A DNA stretch of 18,736 nucleotides, from NCBI GenBank assembly GCA_017503065.1, contig JAFVTT010000031.1, forward strand, positions 1-18,736, in the 5' to 3' direction. The DNA comes from Bacteroidaceae bacterium. GTDB taxonomy: Bacteria > Bacteroidota > Bacteroidia > Bacteroidales > Bacteroidaceae. Shown in pieces: positions 1-9,900 of this stretch. The number at the start of each line of letters is the position of its first letter. Within the stretch, counting starts at the first letter, position 1. The notes under the pieces were generated by a model, which was given only the letters and a program-made list of their open reading frames with translations, was not told the DNA's origin and did not search any database. Both the position numbers and the translations under genes were made by a program.

Positions 1-1709
1 ACGGCGGTGGTTTTGAACAGGTGAACCTCCTCTATGGCGAGAACCCCAACAAGAGCGTCCGCGAATGGACAAAGCCTTTCCACCAGGCTGGCATACAGAC
101 ACACATGCTCGACCGTGCACTGAATGCCCTGCGCATGAGCCCATGCCCCAAGGACCTGAGAAAACTGTTCTACAAGGTGAAGAAGGCTCAGGGTACAGAC
201 ATTACCCGCATATTCTGCGGACTTAACGACCCTCGCAACGTAATACCCTCCATCCGTTATGCCAAGGAGGCTGGCATGATAGCACAGGCTTCGCTGAGCA
301 TCACCCATAGCCCCATCCACACCGTGGAGTACTATGTTGACCTGGCCAAGAAGTTCATTGATGCCGGTGCCGACGAAATCTGCCTGAAGGACATGGCTGG
401 TATCGGTCGCCCCGTTAGCCTCGGCAAGATTGTTGAAGGCATCAAGGCATACAAGAAGGACATCGTCATCCAGTACCACTCTCATGCAGGCCCCGGTTTC
501 TGCATGGCATCCATCCTGGAGGTGGCTAAGGCCGGTTGCGACTACATAGACACAGGCATGTCTCCCCTCTCATGGGGTAGCGGCCACGCCGACATCATCA
601 CCGTGCAGGAGATGCTGAAGGATGCCGGTTTCAAGGTGAAGGAAATCAATATGGAGGCCTACATGGAGGCGCGTACCCTCATCCAGGAGATGTACGACGA
701 CTTCCTTGGCTACTATATCCCAGCACAGAACCACATCAACAATGCCCTTCTCGTTAAACCCGGTCTGCCCGGTGGCATGATGGGCTCGCTGATGACCGAC
801 CTGGAGGACAACCTGAAGAGTCTGAACAAGTGGAAGCAGAAGAATGGCCAGCCCGAACTGACCACCGACCAGTTGCTGGTAAAACTCTTCGACGAGGTGG
901 CCTACGTATGGCCCAAGGTGGGTTATCCCTGCCTGGTGACCCCCTTCAGCCAGTACGTCAAGAACCTGGCTCTGATGAACGTGATACAGATGGAGAAGGG
1001 CAAGGAACGCTGGAGCATGATAGCCGACAACATCTGGGACATGATCCTGGGTAAGAGCGGCCAGTTGCCCGGTCCCGTTGCACCCGAACTCGTTGCCCTT
1101 GCCAAGGAGCAGGGACGTCAGTTCGAGACGGGCGATCCCCAGAACTACTACCCCGACGACCTGGAGGACTACAGAAAGAAGATGCTGGCACAGGGTTGGC
1201 CCACCGGTCAGGACGACGAGGAACTTTTCGAGTACTCCATGCACCCGTCTCAGTACGAGGCATACAAGAGCGGCAAGGCAAAGGCCGACTTCGAGAAGGA
1301 CCTGGCAGAGCGCAAGGCCAAGAAGAACGCTCCCGCCGCAGGTGTTGCCGAACTGCCCAAGACCATAAAGGTGAGTGTGAACGGACAGACCTACGAGGTG
1401 AATATCGCCTACGGCAACGAGGCGCCTGCCGCCACTCCTGTCGGTGCACAGGCACCCGTGGCAACAGGTGAGGGCGAGGACATCCTGGCTCCTCTGGAGG
1501 GTAAGTTCTACCGTACCAAGGATGCACAGGAACAGGCCATACAGATAGGTCAGGAGGTCAAGGCCGGAGATACCCTCGGTTACATTGAGGCCATGAAGAC
1601 CTACAATGCCATCCGTGCCGACTTCGACGGTATTCTTACCGCCGTGACGGTGAACTCTGGCGACTCCGTGGAGGAGGACGATGTGATAATGAAGGTGCTG
1701 AGAAAGTAA
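1..1709 (+). CDS. oadA: Oxaloacetate decarboxylase alpha subunit (biotin carboxyltransferase), 5'-truncated
   Basis: The frame is open from base 3 with no start codon in context, so the gene begins upstream of the window. About the first 560 residues of the usual protein are not all present, but most of the carboxyltransferase barrel is. It shows the LKDMAG loop, whose lysine is the carboxylated residue in this family, and the metal-binding HxH in QYHSHAG (codons 477-485). A PYC/OADA conserved domain follows, then an Ala/Pro-rich linker (about 1420-1480) and a C-terminal biotinyl domain with the acceptor lysine in EAMKT (codon 1597-1599). The protein moves CO2 from oxaloacetate to biotin, and oadB then decarboxylates the carboxybiotin while exporting Na+. 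The PYC-type barrel argues against a methylmalonyl-CoA decarboxylase. Pyruvate carboxylase subunit B is the main alternative, but the adjoining oadB favours the Na+ pump. A gamma subunit is not visible and may lie upstream. Confidence 0.93.
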   Translation, partial: GGGFEQVNLLYGENPNKSVREWTKPFHQAGIQTHMLDRALNALRMSPCPKDLRKLFYKVKKAQGTDITRIFCGLNDPRNVIPSIRYAKEAGMIAQASLSITHSPIHTVEYYVDLAKKFIDAGADEICLKDMAGIGRPVSLGKIVEGIKAYKKDIVIQYHSHAGPGFCMASILEVAKAGCDYIDTGMSPLSWGSGHADIITVQEMLKDAGFKVKEINMEAYMEARTLIQEMYDDFLGYYIPAQNHINNALLVKPGLPGGMMGSLMTDLEDNLKSLNKWKQKNGQPELTTDQLLVKLFDEVAYVWPKVGYPCLVTPFSQYVKNLALMNVIQMEKGKERWSMIADNIWDMILGKSGQLPGPVAPELVALAKEQGRQFETGDPQNYYPDDLEDYRKKMLAQGWPTGQDDEELFEYSMHPSQYEAYKSGKAKADFEKDLAERKAKKNAPAAGVAELPKTIKVSVNGQTYEVNIAYGNEAPAATPVGAQAPVATGEGEDILAPLEGKFYRTKDAQEQAIQIGQEVKAGDTLGYIEAMKTYNAIRADFDGILTAVTVNSGDSVEEDDVIMKVLRK

Positions 1710-1713
1710 AGTA

Positions 1714-1720
1714 GAGGAGG
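1714..1720 (+). promoter_or_regulatory. Strong Shine-Dalgarno sequence for oadB
   Basis: GAGGAGG ends 10 bases before the oadB ATG. It is a near-ideal match to the anti-Shine-Dalgarno sequence, which is uncommon in Bacteroidetes. The 21-base gap after oadA supports co-transcription of the pair. Confidence 0.6.
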
Positions 1721-1730
1721 AAAGTGACTT

Positions 1731-2981
1731 ATGTTTAACGAGATACTGGAAAACCTCTATAGCATGACCGCCTTCCAGGCCATTGCCGAGAACCCTTTGT
1801 TCCTGGTGATGTACCTGCTGGCCTTCGTGCTCCTGTACCTGGGTATCGTCAAGAAGTACGAACCCCTGCTTCTGGTTCCCATAGCCTTCGGTGTGCTCAT
1901 TGCCAACTTCCCCGGTGGAGGTATGGGCGTGACACAGGCAGATAGCGAGGGTATGGTGGAGTTCATGAAGAACGGAGTGATGGTGAAGAAGGACATCTAT
2001 TCCATGCCCCTGCACGAGATAGCACACGACCTGGGATTGATGAACTACCTCTACTATGCCCTCATCAAGAGCGGACTTCTGCCTCCCATCATCTTCATGG
2101 GTGTGGGTGCACTGACCGACTTCGGTCCCATGCTCCGCAACCTCAAGCTTGCCATCTTCGGAGCCGCCGCACAGATGGGTATCTTTGCCGTGTTGCTGGC
2201 CTCTCTGGCTATGGGCTTCACACCCCAGGAGGCCGGTTCGCTGGGCATCATAGGCGGTGCAGATGGTCCTACGGCTATCTTCACCACCATCAAACTGGCT
2301 CCCCACTTGCTTGGTCCCATAGCCATTGCCGCTTATAGTTACATGGCTCTGGTGCCTGTTATCATCCCCATGGTGGTGAAACTGCTCTGTTCGGAGAAGG
2401 AACTTCGTATCAACATGAAGGAGCAGGACCGCCTTTATCCCGACGGAACTGAGATAAAGAACATGCGTGTGCTGAAGATCATCTTCCCCATTGCCGTTAC
2501 GACCATAGTGGCCATCTTCGTGCCCTCTGCCGTGAGTCTGGTGGGTATGCTCATGTTCGGTAATCTGGTGAAGGAAATCGGCAACGACACCTCACGCCTG
2601 TTCGATGCCGCATCAAACGGTGTGATGAATGCCGCCACCATCTTCCTGGGCCTTTGCGTGGGTGCCACAATGACCGTGGATGCCTTCATCAATGTGCAGA
2701 CACTGGGCATCGTGGCCGGTGGCTTCTGTGCCTTTGCGCTGAGTATCGCTTCCGGTATCTTCATGGTGAAGGCGTGGAACCTCTTTGCCAAGAAGAAGAT
2801 AAATCCGCTCATCGGTGCAACTGGCCTCAGTGCCGTGCCCATGGCAAGCCGTGTGTGCAATATCATCTCCACCCAGTACGACCCCAAGAACCACGTTCTC
2901 AACTATTGCATGTCGTCCAACATTTCCGGTGTGATAGGTTCGGCCGTTGCGGCCGGTGTGCTCATCTCATTCCTGGGATGA
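1731..2981 (+). CDS. oadB: Sodium-translocating decarboxylase beta subunit
   Basis: This 416-residue, very hydrophobic inner-membrane protein matches the OadB/MmdB/GcdB family over its full usual length. It decarboxylates carboxybiotin presented by the alpha subunit and couples this to Na+ export. The family hallmark GGADGPTAIFT is present with its aspartate at residue 178; it corresponds to the essential membrane Asp of Klebsiella OadB. A second conserved Asn/Gly/Ser/Arg region near the C terminus includes SAVPMASRV. It starts 21 bases after oadA with a strong ribosome binding site, so the two are one transcription unit. The pair lets the cell drive Na+ gradient formation from C4-acid metabolism, typical of anaerobic Bacteroidales. 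Identity is firm; only the substrate (oxaloacetate rather than another acyl donor) rests on the neighbour. Confidence 0.95.
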   Translation: MFNEILENLYSMTAFQAIAENPLFLVMYLLAFVLLYLGIVKKYEPLLLVPIAFGVLIANFPGGGMGVTQADSEGMVEFMKNGVMVKKDIYSMPLHEIAHDLGLMNYLYYALIKSGLLPPIIFMGVGALTDFGPMLRNLKLAIFGAAAQMGIFAVLLASLAMGFTPQEAGSLGIIGGADGPTAIFTTIKLAPHLLGPIAIAAYSYMALVPVIIPMVVKLLCSEKELRINMKEQDRLYPDGTEIKNMRVLKIIFPIAVTTIVAIFVPSAVSLVGMLMFGNLVKEIGNDTSRLFDAASNGVMNAATIFLGLCVGATMTVDAFINVQTLGIVAGGFCAFALSIASGIFMVKAWNLFAKKKINPLIGATGLSAVPMASRVCNIISTQYDPKNHVLNYCMSSNISGVIGSAVAAGVLISFLG

Positions 2982-3000
2982 TAAGAGTAAACGGAAAGGT

Positions 3001-3101
3001 GAAATCTGCGAGTAAGCGAGAGCAATCAAACTTGTTTGAATTGCCGAACGGGAGCAGATTCGAAGAAGTCAAAACGGAAATCTGCCGAGCGTGAGCAGAT
3101 T
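3001..3101 (+). repeat. Structured repeat: two hairpins with AATCTGC/GCAGATT arms
   Basis: The first unit pairs AATCTGC (3003-3009) with GCAGATT (3054-3060). It encloses the motif GAGTAAGCGAG and an inner stem CAATCAAAC / GTTTGAATTG. The second, shorter unit pairs AATCTGC (3079-3085) with GCAGATT (3095-3101) around CGAGCGTGA. The layout matches the 14850-15069 repeats read on the minus strand, with different arms. There is no T-run, so it is not a classical terminator. It lies in the 226-base gap between oadB and the DUF4199 gene. Confidence 0.7.
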
Positions 3102-3137
3102 CAAGACGACGCAGTCGGATTAAAACGGAAAACTAAA

Positions 3138-3207
3138 CCGCTCACCGCTCACCGTTAACCGCTCACCGCTCACCATTCATCGCTCATCGTTAAACGTTAA
3201 ACGTTCT
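3138..3207 (+). repeat. Heptamer tandem array (10 units) ending at a start codon
   Basis: Ten consecutive 7-base units run 3138-3207 with no gap: CCGCTCA, CCGCTCA, CCGTTAA, CCGCTCA, CCGCTCA, CCATTCA, TCGCTCA, TCGTTAA, ACGTTAA, ACGTTCT. The ATG of the DUF4199 gene follows at once, so the array fills the -70 to -1 region and leaves no room for a normal ribosome binding site. Its 5' part shares 18 identical bases with 12178-12195 inside the M18 gene. Confidence 0.85.
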
Positions 3208-3714
3208 ATGGAAATATCTAAGATAGGATTCTATACAGGCCTCTGCTGGAGTGCCTCGTTCTTATTGGCTATGCTTAGCCTCACGCAACCTGCGTGGGGC
3301 TTTGCCGGCAATTTGCTGGGTGTGTTGAGCATCTGGGTGGCAGGCGTGCAATTACGTGCCGCACAGGAATCCATGCCCAAGGAGGAAGAACCATGGGGTG
3401 TGCGCCATCGCTGGCACAAGTCCTTGCAGGTACAACTTCTGGCCGCCCTGCTTTGCACCTTTGTGCAGTACATGTATTTCCGGTATGTGGACAACGGACG
3501 CATGCTGACGGCACTGACCGAGGTGTACACAAATCCCGAATACACGGAACTGATGAAGCAGGCTATGCCCGAATACAAACCGCAGGACGTTCTTGACCTG
3601 CTTTCGCAGATAACGCTCAGGGACTTGGCTATAAACTTCCTTGTCCTGAACTCCTTCCTGGCCATAGTGCTCAGTATCCCCACCGCATTCGTGGCGGCTG
3701 TGAGGAAGAAGTAA
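3208..3714 (+). CDS. DUF4199 family membrane protein
   Basis: This 168-residue protein has four likely membrane helices (about residues 6-26, 31-51, 73-95 and 142-165). A charged loop separates helices 2 and 3, and a longer soluble stretch (about 96-141) lies before the last helix. Layout and length match DUF4199, a Bacteroidetes family of unknown function often found near cell-envelope genes. The start is the only ATG at the head of the frame and is set directly against the heptamer array, so no Shine-Dalgarno sequence is present. The gene is 45 bases upstream of the GH16 gene on the same strand, but nothing in the sequence links their functions. The family call comes from overall pattern, not a catalytic motif. 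Confidence 0.8.
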   Translation: MEISKIGFYTGLCWSASFLLAMLSLTQPAWGFAGNLLGVLSIWVAGVQLRAAQESMPKEEEPWGVRHRWHKSLQVQLLAALLCTFVQYMYFRYVDNGRMLTALTEVYTNPEYTELMKQAMPEYKPQDVLDLLSQITLRDLAINFLVLNSFLAIVLSIPTAFVAAVRKK

Positions 3715-3759
3715 CCATACTGTTCTGATATATCGAAAAAACAAACACCAAATAATGTT

Positions 3760-5505
3760 ATGAAAAAGATTCTCTCATTTATCCTGCTCGGTGCAACGTC
3801 ACTTGTTGCCTCGGCACAGATTTCATCGTTGGACGAATTGTCCTCCGACAAGGCATACACCATCTATAATCCGTTCTACACGACCTATGCCGTGTACAAT
3901 GCAGAGAAGAGCACGTCGTTGGTTTGGGCGGCAGGCATGACGGCTTCAGACAAGACGATAGCCGACCAGTCCTACACCGCACCGTTCAATGCAGCCGACC
4001 CATCATCCTCATGGATGATTGTGCCGTTCAACGAGCAATGGTTTGTCTACAACCTCGGTGCGAAGAAGTTTATGGCCGTGGGACACACAGCGGCCAATGA
4101 GTCCACCGCTTCGGCAAAATTGCAGGACACCCCGGTAGCCGTGGAGTTTACAAGCAATGGCAACGGTGGTTTTCACCTCCGTTCCTACGATGGCAACCAG
4201 AACTTTCTCTGTGCCGCTCCCCAGTTGTCATACCCCATCAGCATCTGGACGAGTGCAGACAATGGCTCCACATGGCAGATAGAGGAGAACGCCCAGGTAC
4301 AGGCCGATTACGAGACCTGTATGCAGAAACTCAAGGAGGCTTTCCCCGAAACCGTAGCCTTGAAGATAGACACACGTCACGGATATGTGTGGAGTACAAA
4401 GAACGGTGGTCCTATGCCCGAGCGCATAGCCAAGGGTCGTGACTTTACTTTCTATACACGTGCACGCCTCGGATGGAATTGTACTGAAGGACTTACCATC
4501 AAGCACGGTGATGAGGAATACAAGGTGACGGAAATCAATTCCGGTGCCTATGCCACCGAGATTACCATCCCTGCCGACAAGGTAAACGGGGATGTAGTCA
4601 TCAGCGGCGAATGGGTGCGTGATGCCGAGACAAAGAATGTCCAGGTGCTATCCTTTGCTGATGAGTTTGAAGGCGAAGGCGAACCTACATCCGAATTTTG
4701 GAAACGCACCGAGCGTCAGGGGGCTACATGGAACCGCTGGTGCTCCAACTCTCCCCTGGTGGTGTATCAGGAGGACGGTGCACTTCATTGCCGCGCCATT
4801 CCCAATCCCGACAAGGCTTCCGACAACGTGCCCATGATAACGGGTGGCGTGAAGACCCAGGGCAAGTTTGCCTTCCAGTGGGGCAGGGTAGAGGCACGTA
4901 TCAAGACCATTGCCCATACTGGCACATTCCCTGCTTTCTGGATGATGCCTGCCGACAATAGTCTTGGATGGCCCAATAATGGTGAGATAGACATCTGGGA
5001 GGCCATAGACACCGATGGGCGTGCCTATGGTACAGTTCACACTCATTGGACATACGACTTGAAGAAGGGTGGTAATAGTGGCAACAAACCAGGGATAGAT
5101 TACTCCCTCTGGCATGTCTATGCCGTAGAATGGAATGCCACTTCCATCACCTGGTATGTGGATGGAGAAAAGGTGTGGACATACAACAAGAGTACCGACC
5201 AGAATGCCCTTGACAACGGCCAGTGGCCTTTTGATGCTCCCTTCTACATCATCCTCAATCAGAGTGTGGGCAACGGTTCATGGGCACGTCCTGCCGACGA
5301 GTCCTTCACCTACGAGACCCTTTTCGACTGGGTTCGCGTATATCAGAAACCCGAGTACACCGGCATAGATGACGTGCTCACCGATGCGGAGCATACCATG
5401 GTCAGTAATGTGAATGCCGTTTACGATATGCAGGGACGCTTTGTCAAGGACATGAAGTCCGGAGGCTTGTATATAGTTGATGGAAAGAAAGTGCTGGCTG
5501 AGTGA
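3760..5505 (+). CDS. Secreted glycoside hydrolase family 16 beta-glucanase
   Basis: The 581-residue protein begins with a signal peptide (MKKILSFILLGATSLVASAQ, cleavage after about residue 20). Residues 20 to about 285 form one or two beta-rich modules I do not recognise. The GH16 domain spans about 297-532. Its catalytic EIDIWE motif gives nucleophile E409, helper D411 and acid/base E414, and W-rich segments such as WNRWCSN and FPAFWMMP line the cleft as in laminarinases. The family cleaves beta-1,3 or mixed beta-1,3/1,4 glucans with retention. The C-terminal 45 residues (VYDMQGRF...GGLYIVDGKKV) are the short tail seen on many Prevotella secreted proteins. No SusC/SusD pair is adjacent, so this is not a full polysaccharide utilisation locus. 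The exact glucan is unknown. Confidence 0.93.
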   Translation: MKKILSFILLGATSLVASAQISSLDELSSDKAYTIYNPFYTTYAVYNAEKSTSLVWAAGMTASDKTIADQSYTAPFNAADPSSSWMIVPFNEQWFVYNLGAKKFMAVGHTAANESTASAKLQDTPVAVEFTSNGNGGFHLRSYDGNQNFLCAAPQLSYPISIWTSADNGSTWQIEENAQVQADYETCMQKLKEAFPETVALKIDTRHGYVWSTKNGGPMPERIAKGRDFTFYTRARLGWNCTEGLTIKHGDEEYKVTEINSGAYATEITIPADKVNGDVVISGEWVRDAETKNVQVLSFADEFEGEGEPTSEFWKRTERQGATWNRWCSNSPLVVYQEDGALHCRAIPNPDKASDNVPMITGGVKTQGKFAFQWGRVEARIKTIAHTGTFPAFWMMPADNSLGWPNNGEIDIWEAIDTDGRAYGTVHTHWTYDLKKGGNSGNKPGIDYSLWHVYAVEWNATSITWYVDGEKVWTYNKSTDQNALDNGQWPFDAPFYIILNQSVGNGSWARPADESFTYETLFDWVRVYQKPEYTGIDDVLTDAEHTMVSNVNAVYDMQGRFVKDMKSGGLYIVDGKKVLAE

Positions 5506-5550
5506 ACCAACAGGCCTCAATGGCAGGCCTCTCTTGGGCAGACATATATA

Positions 5551-5591
5551 AAAAGCAGCGCCGGAAGTTAAAGTCTTCTGGCGCTGCTTTT
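5551..5591. terminator. Bidirectional rho-independent terminator
   Basis: A 17-base arm (5551-5567, AAAAGCAGCGCCGGAAG) pairs with 5575-5591 (one G-T wobble) across a 7-base loop. The stem has A's on its left edge and T's on its right, so it can stop transcription from both sides. It lies between the convergent GH16 and TolC-type genes. Confidence 0.9.
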
Positions 5592-5641
5592 ATGTTGTTC
5601 TCTGCTCTGGGCTTGACCAGAGTGGTCGGAGTACTCTGAGT

Positions 5642-5668
5642 CCCCCCCTCAGGGAGGGGGATTGGGGG
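5642..5668. repeat. Half copy of the GC-rich hairpin element
   Basis: CCCCCTC (5644-5650) pairs with GAGGGGG (5654-5660) over a 3-base loop, followed by ATTGGGGG. It resembles the hairpin halves of the elements at 9966-10175 and 11265-11420. It sits one base past the stop codon of the efflux channel gene. Confidence 0.6.
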
Positions 5669-5669
5669 C

Positions 5670-6929
5670 TTACTCCATGTACTTCATTATCTTGCCTGAG
5701 ATTTGGTGCAGGGAGATTTCGCACAACTTGGTGTTGTATTCTGCCACCAGGATGCGCTCTTCGGCATCGAGGAGGGATTGCTGGGCTTCGCGCATCTCTA
5801 TGCCAGAGAGGTCGCCCAGCATGTAGCGCTCATGGGCAATGTAGTGGTTCTCCTGCGCTGTGATGAGGTTCTCGCGTTCCAGGGAGAGCAGGCGCAGGTT
5901 GTTCTTGTAGGCCTGCCAGAGGTCGGCCAGGTCGGCACGTAGGGTTTGTTCCAGTTGCAGGCGTGCCAGGTCGGCATTCTCTATGTCGAGCCTTGCATTG
6001 CGGCGCTGGCTGGTACGCTTGCCGTCGAAGAGGTTGTAGCCCACCTTCACGCCGAAGTCCACACCGCCCCTGCCATCACCGCCTATGGTATGCTGGTAGT
6101 TGTAGCCGGCATTCAGTTTTATGTAGGGGAAATCGCGGCTCATGGTGGCCTTGTAGTCAAGTTCCGCCAGACGGATGTCGTGCTTGCGGTTGAGCAGTTC
6201 GGCATTAAGTGCCATGGTATTGTCCAGCAGGTGGTCGTGCGTGAGTGAGGTATCCACCTCTATGACGGAGTCCCTCAGCGAGAGGGGAGTCTGCATGTCC
6301 CTCACCGCCATGAGTTCGTACAGGCGGATGCGCGATGTGGCCATCAGTTCGTGTTGCTTCAGGCTCTGTGCGCTGTCGGCATTGAAGTCCACCTGCGCCT
6401 GCTGGAGGTCCAGACGGGAGGCGCTGCCTATGCTATAGCGCTCGAGCACGATGCGCAGACGCTCCTTGGAGAGTTTCACGGCATTGTTGAGGTTGCGCAT
6501 GCGTATCTTCTGCTGGATGAGGTTGTAGTATTCGGCGGTGAGTGTGGCCACATAGTCCTCGATGGTCAGTCGTGTGCGTGTGGCACCCTGTCGCTTCAGT
6601 TCCTGAAGTTTGCTATACGTTGCCTGAATCTTGAAACCGTCGAACAGGGTCCATTCGGCATTCACGCCGGCCTGTATGCCATGTCCCAACTGACCGCCGT
6701 TTCCAGTGTCCACCGTGCCGCTATATCCGGCCGTGGCATTCACCGTGGGCAGGTATCCGGCATTGGCGGCCGTGGCGTTGTTGGCGCTTATGGCCTCCTC
6801 GTTGCGTGCTATTTTCAGGTTATAGTTGTTTTCCAGACCTGTGGCTATCACCTCGGCCAGGGTCTGTGCCTTTGCCCCCGTGCTGGCACAGAGGGCAAGG
6901 GCTATGAGTATGAACCTTGTGGATTTCAT
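5670..6929 (-). CDS. TolC-family outer-membrane efflux channel
   Basis: This 419-residue protein has a signal peptide ending AKAQ (residue 22) followed by TLAEVIATGLENNYNLKIARNE, the usual start of the OEP domain. Two repeated OEP halves follow, with long helices (about 130-215 and 320-410) for the periplasmic barrel and beta strands including PYIKLNAGYNYQ. It forms the trimeric outer-membrane exit duct for the pump encoded just upstream. Its ATG overlaps the pump stop codon in an ATGA, so translation is probably coupled. A length near 420 is normal for Bacteroidetes members. No acylation cysteine follows the signal peptide. The substrate cannot be told from sequence. Confidence 0.93.
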   Translation of the reverse strand: MKSTRFILIALALCASTGAKAQTLAEVIATGLENNYNLKIARNEEAISANNATAANAGYLPTVNATAGYSGTVDTGNGGQLGHGIQAGVNAEWTLFDGFKIQATYSKLQELKRQGATRTRLTIEDYVATLTAEYYNLIQQKIRMRNLNNAVKLSKERLRIVLERYSIGSASRLDLQQAQVDFNADSAQSLKQHELMATSRIRLYELMAVRDMQTPLSLRDSVIEVDTSLTHDHLLDNTMALNAELLNRKHDIRLAELDYKATMSRDFPYIKLNAGYNYQHTIGGDGRGGVDFGVKVGYNLFDGKRTSQRRNARLDIENADLARLQLEQTLRADLADLWQAYKNNLRLLSLERENLITAQENHYIAHERYMLGDLSGIEMREAQQSLLDAEERILVAEYNTKLCEISLHQISGKIMKYME

Positions 6930-9900
6930 TTCTTGATCTTCTTTTGTAGGGATGTTGCCACGAAGGAGTATATGGCAGGAATTACAAACATTGTCAGCAT
7001 GGTGGAGATGAGCATGCCTCCCACTACGGCGGTACCCATGGCCACACGTCCGGCCGAGCCCTCACCCGATGCGAACATCAGAGGCATGAGGCCGAGCATG
7101 GTGGACACGGAGGTCATGAGGATGGGGCGCAGGCGTTGCACGGAGGCCTCCTGTATGGCGGTCATCTTGTCCTCGCCCATGCGTTGGCGCTGGTTGGCAA
7201 ACTCCACTATGAGGATACCGTTCTTCGCCACCAGGCCTATGAGCATGATGATGCCAATCTGGCTGAAGATGTTCATCGTCTGTCCGCCCACGAGCATGAA
7301 TATCAGTGCGCCGGCAATGGCCAGGGGCACGGTGAGCATGATGACGAAGGGGTCCTTGAAACTCTCGAACTGAGCCGCCAGAATCAGGTAGATGAGCACC
7401 AGGGCAAGGCCGAAGGCGAAGAGCAGGCTTGAGGAACTCTCGCGGAACTCCTTGGAGTCGCCTGCCAGTGCCGTGCGGAAGGTGTCGTCCAGCACCTCGG
7501 ATGCTATCTTGTCCATCTCGTCAAGACCGTCGCCTATGGTGTGCCCTGGGGTAAGTCCGGCCGAGATTGTTGCCGACACGAAGCGGTTGTAGCGGTAAAG
7601 TTTCGGGGGAGCGATGCTCTCCACCAGGTCCACCAGGTTCTCCATCTGTACCATCTTGCCGTCCGAAGAGCGCATGTATATGGCCTTGAGGTTGGCAGGG
7701 TCGTTGCGTTGCTGGCGGTTTATCTCGCCCACTATCTCGTACTGCTTTCCGTTGAGGTAGAGGTAGCCCATACGCTGGCCGCTGAGGCCGTATTGCAGGG
7801 TCTGTGCTATGTCCTTGGTGGAGACGCCCATGAGGTTTGCCTTTTCGCGGTTTACGCTCAGGCGCACCTCGGGTTTGGAGAACTTCAGGTCCACGTCGGC
7901 CATCTGGAAGACGGGGTTGTCATACACCTTGGCCATGAACTTGGGCAGAACCTTTTCCAGTTTCTCTATGGTGGTGGCCTGAAGAACGTATTGCACGGGC
8001 ATGGAGCCGCGTCGTCCGCCAAAGGTGCTCTGCTGCTGCACGAAGGCACGCGCGTCGGTCTTCTCGCGTACGGCCTTGCTGAGTTTGTCCGCCACTTCCA
8101 TCTGAGTGTAGTCGCGCTCGGCCAGGTTCCTGAGTGTAATCTGTATGTTGCCGCCACCGTCCGACACACGTGCCGTGATGAACTCGGCATCGGGCATGAG
8201 CGAGTCGGCCAGACGGTTGATGTCCTCGGTGTAGTCGCGCATGTATTCATAGGTCACGCCCTCGGGGCCCATGGTACGGATGGTTATGCTCGAGCGGTCC
8301 TCCAGCGGAGCCATTTCGGCAGGCACGTTCATCCACATTGCCACACAGGCGGCAAGGGCTACCACCATCAGGGGTATTGCCATCCAGCGGCGGCGCAGGA
8401 AGGCGCTGAGCCAGCGCGAATATATGTTGTTAAGTCCCACGAAGAAGGGTTCCGTCTTGCGGTAGAACCAGTTCTTCTCCTCGCGGTTTACAAGTATCTT
8501 AGTTGCGAGCATGGGGGTGATGGTCAGGGCGGCAAAGGATGATATCACCACGGAACCTGCCACCACGAAACTGAACTCGCGGAACAATCGTCCCGTCTGT
8601 CCTTCCATGAACACGATGGGCAGGAACACGGCCAGCAGGGTGACGGTGGTGGAGATGACGGCGAAGAAAATCTCCTTGGCACCCTCAATGCCCGCTTCGA
8701 ATGGGCGCATGCCACGCTCTATTCGTATGTAGATGTTCTCCGTCATCACAATGGCATCGTCCACCACAAGGCCCACCGACAGCACCACGGCCAGCATGGA
8801 GAGCACGTTGATGGAGAATCCCAGCAGGTACATTATGAAGAATGCGCCGATGAGCGAAACGGGGATGACAAGGCAGGGGATGAGCGTTACGCGCCAGTCG
8901 CGCAGGAACAGGAAGATGATGATGATTACGAGCACGAAGGCCTCGTAGACGGTGCTTTCCACCTCGGCAATGGAGGCGCGTATGAACTTCGTGTTGTCAA
9001 AACCGTAGGCATACTTCACATCGTCCGGCAGGTCCTTCTCCATTATCTTCATGCGCTCGTGCACGGCATCGGCAATGTCTATGTGGTTGGCGCCCGGCTG
9101 GGGGATGACAACGATACCCACCATGGGCACGCCGTTCATCTTCATGTAACTCTTTATGTCACGCGCCGAGAGTTCGGCACGGCCTATGTCGCTGAAGCGG
9201 ATGATGCGTCCTTCCTCCTCCTTGATGACCAGGTTGTTGAACTCCTCCGTGGTGGACATCTGTCCCATGGTGCGGATGCTGAGTTCGCGTGTGTTGCCCT
9301 CTATGGAGCCCGAGGGCAGTTCCACGTTCTCCCTGTCCAGGGCGCTCTTCACGTCCATGGGAGTGACGCCGTATCCCGACATTTTCACGGGGTCCAGCCA
9401 CAGGCGCATGCAATACTTCTTCTCGCCCCAGATCATCACGCTGGACACGTCCTGGATGGTTTGCAGTTGCTCCTTCACCGTGAGGTCGGCAATCTCACTC
9501 AACTCAAGCAGGTTGCGCTTGTCGCTCTGCAGGGCCACCATCAGTATGGGCATGGCATCGGCATCGGCCTTGGACACGGTTGGCGGGTCGCAATCTCGTG
9601 GCAAGAAGCGCTGTGCTCTGGACACCTTGTCGCGCACGTCGTTGGCTGCCGTTTCCAGGTCTACGGAGAGTTCAAACTCCACCGTTATGCGGCACGAACC
9701 CTGTTGGCTCACACTGGTAAGCGAGCGTATGCCCGGTATACCGTTGATGTTCTGTTCCAGAGGTTCGGTTATCTGGTTCTCTATCACGTCCGCGTTGGCG
9801 CCGGGGTAGGAGCACGACACGGAGATTATGGGGTTGTCCACCGAGGGGTATTCCCTCACGCCCAGATACATGTATCCCACGGCACCGAAGATGAGAATGA

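Noticed and set aside
570..2306. Long minus-strand frame (578 codons) opposite oadA and oadB
   Set aside because: It is the antisense of two clear genes in codon-biased GC-rich DNA; the translation is rich in H, L, G and V and matches no family.
3001..3101. Rho-independent terminator of oadB
   Set aside because: The hairpins lack a following T-run and fit the repeat family better.
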